This document shows positions 27,201-35,055 of a stretch of 64,000 nucleotides of DNA, piece after piece (position 1 is the first letter of the stretch; every line of letters starts with the position of its first letter). Source of the DNA: Leptolyngbya sp. SIO1E4. GTDB taxonomy: Bacteria; Cyanobacteriota; Cyanobacteriia; Phormidesmidales; Phormidesmidaceae. The stretch covers positions 868,001 through 932,000 of the forward strand of contig JAAHFU020000004.1 in the NCBI GenBank assembly GCA_010672825.2, written 5' to 3'. The notes under the pieces were generated by a model, which saw nothing but the letters and a program-made list of their open reading frames with translations, ran no database searches and had not been told where the DNA came from. The position numbers and the translations under genes are program-made.

Positions 27201-27775
27201 AGCCTGCTGCTCGCGATTTGCTGGTAAATGCAGTGCGGGCGAACCGCCCTGGCGACTTCCGCCATCAGGTGCGGGGGGTGCGCAATGGTCAGTTCCGCTA
27301 TGCGGTGAAACAGGGCCTGAACCAGTTCCTGGTTAGCTCGGCGGTGGCTGCGTCTGAGCAAACGGAGGTCATCTGTAAGGATATCGGCACCAGCAAGAAT
27401 CTGTTGCAGGTTAAACCCGATCGCGACAAACTGGTGCGCATGGAGATCGACCAGAAGTTGGGGGTTTCCCGGGATCACATCAAAGTCAAAATCGACCAGC
27501 TACCGGGCAGCCGCGATCGCAACTTGCAGTTCAACCTGCGCCCCGGTTTAGGCGGCATCGATCTAATGCCCGCTGGCGATCGGGTGGATGCCCAGGTGGA
27601 AGTGGAAGCCAAAATCAACGGGGCCATCACGCGACGACGGTTTAACGTGCCTATGGAGGGCGGTACCCGCCTGAAGCTCTCGACGATGTTGTCTGACAAT
27701 GTGCTGGAGGTGGCGAATATTGATCAGGTGTTTGGCCCCTCCCGGCAGGTGCGGATAATTCAGGATCTGACATAG
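24212..27775 (+). CDS. LamG - LGFP-repeat - papain-like giant protein
   Basis: A 1187-residue protein from ATG 24212 (AGGAAA upstream); an in-frame ATG at 24149 is less likely. Residues 1-215 are a LamG/concanavalin-like sandwich (LYIGTWVDGRRDHFDGKIAA). Residues about 270-480 hold four LGFP repeats, each ending like ALGFPEK, KWGFPVTNE or ELGFPISDE, a module that binds cell-wall or surface glycans. A C2-like region follows (FKVFIGRINTDESEGWLMGQ). Residues about 690-860 look like a papain-fold domain: GGNCFGMSLEAIYA (Cys), SGAPHCILPVAW (His), ICDPNFP (Asp/Asn). No signal peptide is visible, so export would need a non-Sec route. A strong terminator follows at 27912. Function unassigned; a secreted or injected peptidase is one option. 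Confidence 0.65.
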   Translation: MAKSLIDFTFDSLQVSNPDGSLATPVQDAIITDGPGDMPLGNYPKAVDLGTAGRASVQVSNLAMDLRRFTIRVVFQAKGPVNQRQNLVESNLLPFALFLTAREGSTDFDLVASVAPKAHGWRAATTQFARGLKVNRWYTADLVYDIDTVALFVNGRIISVNAFPQGRIEKLSGTNLYIGTWVDGRRDHFDGKIAAVQWLADIPEALETDLDERREHPEWFVTHKFEAMRSTHDLGAAISALTYDRAIDAYVQHYSRGALIYQDGIGAAFEIHGAIYAHYKAMSNRSELGYLVSDEVKATNSNGRKSVFSKGAIYWSGRTGAVPVLGQLYLDYEALGESRALGFPEKVARRVAGGLEQEFEHARMYFKDGDTNAHEVHGAILSRYLTLGGVNKWGFPVTNESDVKKGSAVVGKFSEFERCTLYWSGSTGAFEVHGDIRRKYVDLGGPTGELGFPISDELDIPGVSGAGRYNTFQTGSLLWYGSWSSMIIARPFKVFIGRINTDESEGWLMGQNDLYVKVTLQEGGRTLYSKRHPKDGDYGGRNIIDLNLTIPHVITPNVNKTVTLTVDVWEADPGNDDHIGKWTKVLNVANGWGLRENGGIFNSGAFRKINSIRASVKPQVNIDSLSESEKFWGVRNQSTDNLTYSQYASAFSDVDSEAEWWDVTDWLEKAFYELVVEDLADGGNCFGMSLEAIYARKNSSLFSMPLNRFTNWNTVRPEFNVKHCYQVGASAIWWFLKEFVTGNTHDPKDVFTRTRSEFNRGNHPVLCVAQNYDFSGAPHCILPVAWDSRSKPWKMTICDPNFPNQLKTLTVNPDNNTFEYIGSSTYRGGAWSGGRLHFMPFSVLNKAARTPIWDAILLILSGTILILGDDTETASITDLNGNDLDAYGSRANSQLQNGRHLNGYFVGFKGYDQIRRKGIVAGEMLMCINRPSSNVVLGSAAVSPTVVSHLALGELADNRGLRTLRDAVRNDPLPTELIEARTLHRVVNDPAVLDRLQPAARDLLVNAVRANRPGDFRHQVRGVRNGQFRYAVKQGLNQFLVSSAVAASEQTEVICKDIGTSKNLLQVKPDRDKLVRMEIDQKLGVSRDHIKVKIDQLPGSRDRNLQFNLRPGLGGIDLMPAGDRVDAQVEVEAKINGAITRRRFNVPMEGGTRLKLSTMLSDNVLEVANIDQVFGPSRQVRIIQDLT

Positions 27776-27804
27776 TAGATGGCGTCCTCGAACACTCAGC
27801 CTCA

Positions 27805-27906
27805 CTAAATATCTGCACCCGCGATCGCGTCCAACTCCAACTCCAGCTCATTGGTGGCGCGATCGTAGCGCTCGATGAGCGCAAGTATTTCGGCCCCGTC
27901 AGCCAA
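27805..27906 (-). pseudogene. short divergent copy of the RDRDPT small-ORF family
   Basis: From a TTG at 27904-27906 the minus frame reads ADGAEILALIERYDRATNEL and stops after 33 residues. It aligns with the N-terminus of the ORF at 28912-29115 (PGAEIQSLLSRYDAAIAKL) but lacks the second half. As in that copy, a long GGAACCCTC-type hairpin lies just upstream of the start. It is short enough to be a fragment or a reduced family member. Confidence 0.4.
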
Positions 27907-27911
27907 GGAAT

Positions 27912-27945
27912 AACCCTCTCAGCGCCGCTGAGAGGGTTCCTTTTT
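27912..27945 (+). terminator. rho-independent terminator
   Basis: AACCCTCTCAGCG pairs perfectly with CGCTGAGAGGGTT (27912-27938) around a single C, followed by CCTTTTT. It lies 137 bases after the LamG-LGFP gene stop and would end that transcript. On the minus strand the same hairpin sits directly before the small ORF at 27805-27906. Confidence 0.75.
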
Positions 27946-27962
27946 AACCCGAAGAAAATTCT

Positions 27963-28676
27963 CTAACCTTGCTTACGTCGCAGTAAAGTCCCAAAGGCCA
28001 CAACTCCAAGCGCTCCTACCATACCCGGCTCAGGCACATCAGCTGCCTCAGGCTTGGAAGCCGACGATAAGGCTGCAACTGCGTCAATGTCTGCACCTGA
28101 CTTACCTCCACCATATCCATTCGTTCCGTTATCGGTGAGACGAACGAAGGAAAATAGAGAATCGCTATCGAGATCTGCGTGACTACTGAGTAGAGAATCG
28201 ATATCAATACCAATACCGGTATCAACAGCGTAGTCTTGCTTATCAGCAACCCCTGCACTGTACCAGGTGTCGCCATCAATACTGATTTCAACCAAAACAT
28301 CCTCTGGTCTTCGGCCAATCTCAAAAATCCACAAGTCAGAATCTGAATTGCCGCTACCAGTTAAATAATTGTCTGTAAATCCTAATGTCAAGGCTCCCCC
28401 TTTGCCCAGAGATACCCCAATATCTCCTTTCCAGGCACCTAGTTCGCCTCCGTGAACCATTTCTGAATTCCAATTTGCTTCACCAAGCGCTGTTTCGGCA
28501 TTGTTATAAAGAGAATTGCCCCAATTTCTGCTCCATCCCTTCTCATAAGAAATGACTGAATCGGCATACCTTTCAGGACTAAGAGAAGCCGCAACCGCAG
28601 CTGATGAATCTATGGCAGCAGTGCTAATCGCAACTCCTACAGCACTGAGCAAAACTAAAGATAGACGATTAAGCAT
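27963..28676 (-). CDS. PEP-CTERM sorted exported protein
   Basis: A 237-residue protein with an N-terminal signal peptide (LSLVLLSAVGVAISTAAI, cut near AVAAS). The mature domain is beta-rich and acidic (SDLWIFEIGRRPEDVLVEIS). The C-terminus is a PEP-CTERM sorting signal: VPEPG, a hydrophobic helix (MVGALGVVAFGTLL) and a basic end RRKQG. Such proteins are exported, processed by an exosortase and displayed with extracellular polysaccharide. No exosortase gene is in the window. The gene has its own upstream region and ends 25 bases from the terminator of the convergent gene. Confidence 0.85.
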   Translation of the reverse strand: MLNRLSLVLLSAVGVAISTAAIDSSAAVAASLSPERYADSVISYEKGWSRNWGNSLYNNAETALGEANWNSEMVHGGELGAWKGDIGVSLGKGGALTLGFTDNYLTGSGNSDSDLWIFEIGRRPEDVLVEISIDGDTWYSAGVADKQDYAVDTGIGIDIDSLLSSHADLDSDSLFSFVRLTDNGTNGYGGGKSGADIDAVAALSSASKPEAADVPEPGMVGALGVVAFGTLLRRKQG

Positions 28677-28911
28677 GACGATTGAACTCCAGGAAATAGC
28701 AGCGATGATGTAGCGTTTGCGCTTGCAAAATCAAAGGTTTGCCTGCTAAATCACTACAACTAAAGCGTAAATATTGGCCGTAAAAAAAGGATGAGTGGAA
28801 GTGTGGTTTCTTCTATGATGTTTTGCTCAAGCTATCCGTATTAGCTATGAAGTGAATTTGAGTTGAAATACCTTTTCTCGGTATAAATCCTGTAGTTGGG
28901 CGAGTACTGGC

Positions 28912-29115
28912 TCAGTCCTTCTCGTCAATCCTGTCCAACGGATTGGGGAGCGAGTTGCTCGGAATTGTAGGATCTCTGTCTCTGGCAGCGCTTTCCTCCT
29001 GCTGTTCCTCGGAAATTAAACTTAATTCTGCATTCACATCACTGACAGAACCCAGTTTCGCGATCGCGGCGTCATATCGACTTAAGAGAGACTGTATTTC
29101 GGCACCAGGAACCAA
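28912..29115 (-). CDS. small acidic ORF, RDRDPT family (full-length copy)
   Basis: A 67-residue frame from TTG 29113-29115 with two parts: a helical N-terminus (PGAEIQSLLSRYDAAIAKL) and an acidic, Pro-rich C-terminus (EESAARDRDPTIPSNSLPN ... PLDRIDEKD). Related sequences occur at 19099-19248, 27805-27906 and 32199-32387. A hairpin with GGAACCCTC arms (29120-29147) precedes the start. The family is not recognised. Conservation of protein-level features between diverged copies (32199 versus this one) suggests it is translated. Confidence 0.5.
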   Translation of the reverse strand: MVPGAEIQSLLSRYDAAIAKLGSVSDVNAELSLISEEQQEESAARDRDPTIPSNSLPNPLDRIDEKD

Positions 29116-29119
29116 ATGA

Positions 29120-29147
29120 AACCCTCACGGTTTGATGCCGTGAGGGT
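29120..29147 (-). promoter_or_regulatory. hairpin preceding small ORF
   Basis: AACCCTCACGG and CCGTGAGGGTT form an 11-base perfect stem around TTTGATG, 4 bases from the TTG of the ORF at 28912-29115. On the minus strand it is followed by TTTCATTT, so it could end transcription from the 29274 gene or act as an RNA structure controlling the small ORF. A hairpin with the same outer bases precedes the copy at 27805. Confidence 0.5.
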
Positions 29148-29273
29148 TCCTTGCCTCCACTCCAGCCCCTTCCCCTCCATGCTGATCCTGTCCAGTCCGC
29201 TCCGGGCCTAGCCGCTCCGCTTCTCTCCTATAGCTAATCTCAGGGTATGGACGCCATCCCATACCCCGGCATC

Positions 29274-29480
29274 CTAAGCGGTCTTAGCCTGCTTCATCAC
29301 GGTGGCCGTGTAACGTCCATACTTGGGACGCCAATCAAACATGCCGCATTGCTCACCAGCAATTGTCACAATATCGACGATAGTGGCTTTATTTAGCATT
29401 TTGTCCTCATAGGTGAGGGTCACCTCAGCACTCCACTGACGTGCAATGAAACGGGTTCTCATCACCTTGTTACGCTGCAC
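29274..29480 (-). pseudogene. C-terminal fragment of a phage/plasmid-type protein
   Basis: A 68-residue frame starting at GTG, open upstream a few more codons. The pattern RQWSAEVTLTYEDKMLNKAT followed by IAGEQCGMFDWRPKYGRYTA resembles the C-terminal end of longer phage or plasmid proteins that finish with AG-x-x-x-G-x-x-D-W-R-P-x-x-G-R-(F/Y). The N-terminal part is missing, so this is probably a truncated remnant. Assignment rests on pattern memory only. Confidence 0.4.
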
Positions 29481-29626
29481 CCGAACCCCAATGGTAAAGC
29501 GGTTCTCATGTTCATTTCATCTGAGCGAGTTGGAAGACAGGACAACGCCTTAGCCTTGCCACACTGCCCGATCTGCGAAGAGTTTTGGGAAGATAGATGT
29601 CATGGACTGACCTCTACCCAATCGGT

Positions 29627-30568
29627 TTAGCGGTTGAAGAACTCGGCTACAGCATCAGTCGATGCCTTCACGGCCTCTGGCTTATAGTAGAAGTCCACAT
29701 GGGAGAACTCCTCAAAGGCCAGCTCCTCGTGATCATTTGTCAGCTTCTTAACAAACTGGGTCGAGCAAGGCGCTGTGAAGGCTGATGTGCCGTAGATGGT
29801 CAGGGAAGGCTGTACGATTTTGTCGGCATAGGCTTCGCCAATAGAAATCAGTGATTGCATGGGCTGATCGCCGATGTGCATGTTGGTATAATTTGGAACT
29901 GTAACAGGACCCTTAACCCCATCACGGCCATAGTAGTCATAGGTTTCGCCGACCATCGGGTTGCCACTCACCTCGATAAATTCGTCCCGTGTCATTTCAT
30001 CGTTCAGGAGGAAAGGGGCGACGTAATCTGGTTCTCCAGATTCATACATCTTCTGCGTCGAGGCATTGGCGGAAGCGATCAACTGGTTGGCCGCGTCACG
30101 GTCGGCCCACTGGAAATCATCTGCCGCCATCATGCCCGAAACCATCGCAATTTTTTTGATCCGATGGTCGGTCACTGACGCTGATGCGATAATCGAGCCA
30201 CCTTGGCAGACGCCCAGACCGTAAATCTCGTCAACGAAGGGAAGTGTACCGAGATAAGAAACGGCATCCCAGGTGTTTTCAATCAGTCGGAACATGTAGC
30301 GTGACTGTTTGAACTCGCCCGGCAGCGCAGGGGAGTCACCCATACCAAGATAGTCAAAGCCGAGATAGATGAAGCCGCGTGCGGCCATTTCGGGCCCATA
30401 GGTCGCCGGGATCTGCTCTTTGACCTGTGGAAATGGGCTGGCACCCACGATGGCTTTGTATTTCTTGCTCTCATCAAAACCTTCAGGAAGGTAGAGATCG
30501 CCAACCAAATCCACTCCAAAAGATTTGAAAGTTACTTTATTGTCGCCAGCAGTGAGAGTTTGGTTTGT
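29627..30568 (-). CDS. alpha/beta hydrolase, dienelactone-hydrolase type
   Basis: A 313-residue protein from the ATG MTNQTLTAGD (30568), with AAAGGA about 9 bases upstream; a longer frame starts 15 codons earlier. It has an alpha/beta-hydrolase fold: YKAIVGASPFPQVKEQIP, FDYLGMGDSP, a nucleophile elbow IYGLGVCQGGS with Cys in place of Ser as in dienelactone hydrolases, a late strand PSLTIYGTSAFT and the catalytic His in FEEFSHVDFYY. Probably a cytosolic hydrolase of small esters or lactones. It is divergent from an AraC-type regulator gene 413 bases away, which is likely its regulator. Confidence 0.8.
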   Translation of the reverse strand, partial: TNQTLTAGDNKVTFKSFGVDLVGDLYLPEGFDESKKYKAIVGASPFPQVKEQIPATYGPEMAARGFIYLGFDYLGMGDSPALPGEFKQSRYMFRLIENTWDAVSYLGTLPFVDEIYGLGVCQGGSIIASASVTDHRIKKIAMVSGMMAADDFQWADRDAANQLIASANASTQKMYESGEPDYVAPFLLNDEMTRDEFIEVSGNPMVGETYDYYGRDGVKGPVTVPNYTNMHIGDQPMQSLISIGEAYADKIVQPSLTIYGTSAFTAPCSTQFVKKLTNDHEELAFEEFSHVDFYYKPEAVKASTDAVAEFFNR

Positions 30569-30981
30569 CATTTTCTTTGTCCTTTCGGGTTGGTTGTCAT
30601 TTTGCCTTTTCAAAAAAGCGATCGCCCCGTTTCAGATTGAATCGTCTCCGCGACTTTGGATAGTTTGTCGGCTGATCTCGCAATGAGAGCAACATCAGTA
30701 CGACAAGCGGCTAGTTTATATCCCTGACTCTTGAAGAAAATCTCGTTTTTTGTGGACTTTAGGCTCAGAGCTAACATGCTTGATTTCTACTTATAGGGTT
30801 TGACTTACAGGAGTCTTCAACACAGTCCTCAAGGTCTCTCAAAGAGTTATTGATGATTTTGGACTGTGCCCACAGGGCCTCTGTTTGTATTGGCATGTTA
30901 ATTTCTGAACTTCTCCCAAGTCAGCCGTATTAATCTTACTTTTTTGCCTATTTGTATCAAGTCTGAAAAAACATGGCATAA
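30569..30981. promoter_or_regulatory. divergent promoter region, hydrolase/AraC
   Basis: A 413-base gap between the divergent hydrolase and AraC genes. It is AT-rich with no ORF or long hairpin. It should contain both promoters and the AraC binding sites, but no clear direct repeats could be picked out by eye. Confidence 0.4.
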
Positions 30982-31884
30982 GTGAGTCATCCTGGAACCA
31001 TGAATGATGCATGCAAAATTATCGAGCTTATTGATCGACACGCTGTTTTCGAGGGCGTGACCGAGACCTCCATTGAGGGATTACAACTATTTCGGATGAA
31101 CCATATTGAGGAGCGATTGCCTGGGGTGTATGAGCCGAGTATTTGCGTAATTGTGCAGGGACGAAAGCGAGCGTACTTGGACGGCACAACCTACACCTAC
31201 GATAGGGAGCAGTATTTATGTTGTACTCTACCTATACCTGCGGAGGCTGAGGTGATCGAGGCATCACCAAAAGAACCCCTGCTGGGTCTTTTGCTGCGCC
31301 TTGAGAATCGAGCCATGTTTGAGACGGTGATCGAGATGGCAGCTCTAGAGCGTGGCTGCGCCTCAAAAGCTGAAGTTATGCCTGGGCTTACTGCGGCCAA
31401 GTGGGATGATGACTTTACCACAGAGCTTAAACGCCTTTTGGATTTGTTGGATGATCCTGTTGCACTCAATATCCTCAGCAGAGGTAGGCTGAAGGAATTG
31501 ATTTTTGCGGTTCTTCGGGGCGATGCTGGAGGCGCATTTTTCCATATATTTGGGGGAGAAATGCAGCAGTTATCACGGGCATTGAGTTTCTTGAATGCCC
31601 ATCTTCATGAAGCGATCTCGATTGATGAATTAGCTCAAGAGGCAGGGATGAGCCGCGCCGTGTTTCACCGCAAATTTAAGGAAGTCACCACGTATTCCCC
31701 GATTCAGTTTATTAAGCTTCATCGTCTCAATGAAGCGTCAAGGCTAATTATGAGTGGCTCTGCGGTTGGGGATGCAGCATATCGTGTGGGCTACTCTAGC
31801 CAATCTCAATTTAGTCGCGATTTCCGACGGTATTTTGGCAAATCCCCTCGCCAGTGGGGACTTGAACAGCGGTCTGAACCATAG
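30982..31884 (+). CDS. AraC-family transcriptional regulator
   Basis: A 300-residue protein from a GTG (30982); ATG 31000 is an alternative with a closer GGA. The N-terminal cupin-like sensing domain (about 30-190; VYEPSICVIVQGRKRAYLDG) is of the AraC_N type. The C-terminal 100 residues hold two helix-turn-helix motifs (SIDELAQEAGMSRAVFHRKF and GDAAYRVGYSSQSQFSRDFR) and the family ending YFGKSPRQW. It is a DNA-binding activator or repressor responding to a small molecule, likely controlling the divergent hydrolase and possibly its own gene. Confidence 0.88.
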   Translation: MSHPGTMNDACKIIELIDRHAVFEGVTETSIEGLQLFRMNHIEERLPGVYEPSICVIVQGRKRAYLDGTTYTYDREQYLCCTLPIPAEAEVIEASPKEPLLGLLLRLENRAMFETVIEMAALERGCASKAEVMPGLTAAKWDDDFTTELKRLLDLLDDPVALNILSRGRLKELIFAVLRGDAGGAFFHIFGGEMQQLSRALSFLNAHLHEAISIDELAQEAGMSRAVFHRKFKEVTTYSPIQFIKLHRLNEASRLIMSGSAVGDAAYRVGYSSQSQFSRDFRRYFGKSPRQWGLEQRSEP

Positions 31885-31923
31885 ACAGTTGAATCTGTCA
31901 AATATGAATTTTAACCTCCTGCC

Positions 31924-32046
31924 ATGTCTTTCCCCTTCAAACGATATCTGCGCCCACTGTTGACCCGAGACCGTGATCAGATCCATCGTGCCGTCACTCA
32001 GTTGGAATTGTTGTTTGATCTGGTTGTGGTAATTGCGATCGCTTGA
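31924..32046 (+). pseudogene. N-terminal fragment of ltrA-like gene
   Basis: ATG 31924 encodes 40 residues ending LLTRDRDQIHRAVTQLELLF and DLVVVIAIA, then TGA. This matches the start of low-temperature-requirement-A membrane proteins, whose first transmembrane helix begins ELFFDLVFV. The other 300 or more residues are absent. It begins 39 bases after the AraC gene, so it may once have been its target. Confidence 0.6.
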
Positions 32047-32198
32047 GGAGATGTTGAAAGGCCCTTGATAGATCAGTGGGGTCAAGTATGAACCACACAA
32101 CTGAAAACACCAATCAGGCTTCCAGCCGTCGTTAGAGCAACCGGGACAAGCGGGGCATTTGAAAATTGCGGGGTTGTGGCTTTACCTCAAGCTGTTGC

Positions 32199-32387
32199 TC
32201 ATCCATCATCGTCGTCGCCTCCGTCGTTAAGTCTGTCTAAGGGGTTGGGCAAAGGATTGCCGGGCAGGGTGGGGTCTCTGTCCCTGGCGGTGGATTCCTC
32301 CTCTGCCTCCTCTGCAATTAGCGCCAGTTCTGCATCTACGTCAGAGACGCTGCCCAGCTTCGCGATCGCGGTGTCATAGCGGCTCAA
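32199..32387 (-). CDS. small acidic ORF, RDRDPT family (second copy)
   Basis: A 62-residue frame from a TTG (32385-32387): SRYDTAIAKLGSVSDVDAEL, then EEESTARDRDPTLPGNPLPN and an Asp/Gly-rich end. It is clearly related to 28912-29115 but diverged at DNA level, with protein-level features kept. The usual N-terminal GAEI segment is missing because the sequence changes upstream at the start of the divergent gene at 32417. Start and expression are uncertain. Confidence 0.45.
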   Translation of the reverse strand: MSRYDTAIAKLGSVSDVDAELALIAEEAEEESTARDRDPTLPGNPLPNPLDRLNDGGDDDDG

Positions 32388-32416
32388 GAGGGGGCTTCAT
32401 TTTGAAGAACCATGCC

Positions 32417-33931
32417 ATGATGGGCACAACGAACTCAGGCAATTTCTCTATGAGTGAGTTTTCTTACAGTCGAGCTAAAGTCCCCACCTCAACCAGTGAC
32501 TTTAATCCAGCCCATCAGTTACCTGGGCAACGACCGTTTGCCTTGCAGCAAAAGCCTAGCGTCCCTCAACGGCCTGCTACCCAAGAAGAGATTGTCCGCA
32601 TGAAACGGCTCGATGCAGCTGTGATGCGAACTCCTCCTCTGCAGGCCAAACAAGCGATCGGGGCATATAAACAAGAAGTATCTTCCCCTCAGGTGTCATC
32701 AGTTACCCCCCACTCATTGCAGGGTAATCCACTGATTCAACGAACGATTGGAGCTGAATTAGAAGTTGTAGCAGGCGGTTTACTATACGAACCGCAACAG
32801 TTTCAACTGAACCAAGGCGACGTGATTGGTTATGTTCAACATAATTCTGGTTCCGGGAAAACAACAGAAATTCATGCTGAACAACCCAACAACAAGGAAG
32901 GAACGGTAACCCTCGAATATGCAACAGGCAAGTATACAGATATTGCTGCGGAGAACTTGTCACACCTGGCGCAGGATGTGCAGGAGTTGAACCAAATAAC
33001 AGGCCAGATCCAAAACAATCAGAACCTAAACAATTGGTTTACCAAGGGTTTTCAACCTCACCTGCAAGCAACATCAGCAAATGTCCAAATCAATGTATCA
33101 CCATTCCAGCAAAGCTCTCTAAACCTTGTAAAACATACAGCCCAAGGCGCGACACTCAAACCAAGTGAGGATGGTTCAACAAGGACTCAGCACGAAAACA
33201 CAATTCCTGATACAGAAGGACATCGAATCATCACAACTCAGCTAAATAATATTTTGCGTAACATGATTCGATCTACTTATACATCGTTGAATCCAGACAA
33301 CTATGGAACTTTCGTTGATGCAATCCTGCCCCCGTTAGTGATGCACATTACTGGGTTAATCAGTCTTTCTTACAGAAATATGGTTGGGACGATAGGGTCA
33401 ACACAAAGAAATACTTTTCAGGTGCTCCCGCGATACGACCTTATGCAACTCATAAATCCCAAAGCTACGCAACTAGCTGCAACTGACAATCATGTCAGCC
33501 GACAAAATATTAATGCGCTAGTCCATGGATCTATGGCGATAGTCGAAGATACGATTAAACTCGCTGTGATCCAAAGCATCAATAACAATAAACAAGCCCA
33601 AACAGATATAGAAGATTTCCAACTCGATGAGAATACTGTGGCCGCAGACGTGAGTCGAGAAACGACAACAAATATGCAGAATATCTTGAGTGGCCAGGCG
33701 CTATTAGTTGCCAGTCGTCTCCCAGGTGGCCAACAGGCGCAAGAGCCCCCTGCGATCCTTCCAAGAACCACAACAACCAAGATTCCAATTGGGCCCGAGA
33801 GCCCAGAAGGTGGCTATGAAATACGTCAGCCATTTGCAGAGAATGTTCCTATCGCTGAATGGAGCGAGGCAATGAGGGCATATGAACGCAGCCTATTGCA
33901 CTCAGGCGTTCGCTACCTAAACGGACATTAA
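32417..33931 (+). CDS. hypothetical protein, possible injected effector
   Basis: About 504 residues (first ATG pair at 32417; the frame is open from a TTG at 32402). The first 120 residues are disordered and rich in Gln, Pro and Ser (QLPGQRPFALQQKPSVPQRP) and end in GNPLIQRTIGAELEV. The x-P-x-x-Q-R ending resembles leader regions of cargo proteins of extracellular contractile injection systems. The rest is a globular alpha/beta domain and a long helical part (about 300-430) of unknown fold. There is no signal peptide and no membrane helix. No injection-system structural genes are in the window, so the effector idea is a hypothesis. Confidence 0.5.
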   Translation: MMGTTNSGNFSMSEFSYSRAKVPTSTSDFNPAHQLPGQRPFALQQKPSVPQRPATQEEIVRMKRLDAAVMRTPPLQAKQAIGAYKQEVSSPQVSSVTPHSLQGNPLIQRTIGAELEVVAGGLLYEPQQFQLNQGDVIGYVQHNSGSGKTTEIHAEQPNNKEGTVTLEYATGKYTDIAAENLSHLAQDVQELNQITGQIQNNQNLNNWFTKGFQPHLQATSANVQINVSPFQQSSLNLVKHTAQGATLKPSEDGSTRTQHENTIPDTEGHRIITTQLNNILRNMIRSTYTSLNPDNYGTFVDAILPPLVMHITGLISLSYRNMVGTIGSTQRNTFQVLPRYDLMQLINPKATQLAATDNHVSRQNINALVHGSMAIVEDTIKLAVIQSINNNKQAQTDIEDFQLDENTVAADVSRETTTNMQNILSGQALLVASRLPGGQQAQEPPAILPRTTTTKIPIGPESPEGGYEIRQPFAENVPIAEWSEAMRAYERSLLHSGVRYLNGH

Positions 33932-33939
33932 TTGATCCA

Positions 33940-33965
33940 CTCCCCGTCACTAAAGTAACGGGGAG
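33940..33965 (+). terminator. hairpin after the 32417 gene
   Basis: CTCCCCGT pairs with ACGGGGAG around a loop that can extend the stem (ACT/AGT), beginning 9 bases after the stop codon at 33931. There is no T run, so termination would be weak, or the hairpin may stabilise the mRNA end. Confidence 0.45.
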
Positions 33966-34104
33966 AACGTCAAAGCGCAGCAATTTCTCACTCTCGGTAA
34001 GATGTAGATACTCTAGGTAAATTATGTTTTGGGGCAATGTAAAAGCACTGCCCCGTTTTAATGCAAAAGTTTGATGCAAAAGAAAGGCTAAAGCGTGTTG
34101 GTCG

Positions 34105-34347
34105 GTGAAACTTGGTGAAACTGATTTATACAAGCAAGCGATCGCCGCGCTTTCCAACCTCAAAGAGGCTGGGGCAGGCAGTGAGGATCTCAAGGCGATC
34201 GCCCAGTTCCTGCTGTACGCTCATGATTCTGCCACGGCAGAATCTCGATTTCCCTATGTGGGAGATCGCAGTGACCCCAGAGATCGAGCGATCGTAGAAG
34301 CTTACAACGACGCATGGACACGATTTGTGTCCGGCGATGACGATTAG
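34105..34347 (+). CDS. hypothetical small protein
   Basis: An 80-residue frame from a GTG at 34105. It is helical with an acidic C-terminus (LYKQAIAALSNLKEAGAGSE ... YNDAWTRFVSGDDD). The ribosome site is weak. No family recognised. The protein-like composition and HIP1 sites in frame (GCGATCGC) support a gene, but the start is uncertain. Confidence 0.4.
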   Translation: MKLGETDLYKQAIAALSNLKEAGAGSEDLKAIAQFLLYAHDSATAESRFPYVGDRSDPRDRAIVEAYNDAWTRFVSGDDD

Positions 34348-34395
34348 CTTGGTGGGCTTCCTTGAGAATGCAATGGTTACGCTTCCCGATGATTT

Positions 34396-35055
34396 CTATA
34401 ATCGTCGTTCTTCAAACCGACCAAACATTTCATAGTGCTGAAAGCCACTGGTGAAAGCACCCGCTACCACCGCCGAATTTACATCAGGATTCATAGCCAG
34501 ATAATTTGCCTCGTTATACAGTTTGCTGGGAGTTCGACCTTCACTTTGACCAAAGCGGGCAAAGTGCTCGAACCCATCGACAAATGCATTAGCTGCCACG
34601 GCATTTGCTACATCGGGGTTTTTCTGCAGATAATACGCCTCGTTGTATAAAGATAGCCCTGGGAGTCGGTTCTCATTGACTCCAAACTCAATGTAGTGTT
34701 CAAAGGCACTCTGAAGAAATCCGGCATCTACAGCGGCAGCTACATTGGGGTGATTGGTCAAGTAATCTTCCTGACTGAACAGGTTGCTGGGGTCACGCGC
34801 TTCCTCATGCCCAAATAGGAGGAAATGCTCTAAGTCACTGGCAAGAGAGCTGTTTGCTACTGCTCGTTCTACGTCAGGATTATTGGTCAGATAGAATGCT
34901 TCATTGTACAGGGCGCTGGGGCTGCGGCCTTCTGCCAAGCCAAATGATACAAAGTGCTGATATCCAGAGTTCAAAAATCCGGCACGGATTGCTGCTGTAA
35001 TGTCAGGATTTTGGTGGAGATAGTAACGCTCATCAAAGAGTTGGGCAAGCAGTAC
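34396..35055 (-). pseudogene. fragment with five YLxxNPDV...FGxxEGR repeats
   Basis: The frame encodes five tandem units of about 43-46 residues, each starting like LYNEAYYLQKNPDVANAV and ending like HFARFGQSEGR. The same repeat type forms the C-terminus of the GH16-like protein at 58924-60354. Upstream of about 35055 the sequence switches into an IS1-type transposase start, so the N-terminal catalytic or adhesive domain has been lost. Such repeats are usually C-terminal modules of secreted cyanobacterial proteins, sometimes in calcium-binding or S-layer contexts. Confidence 0.6.
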
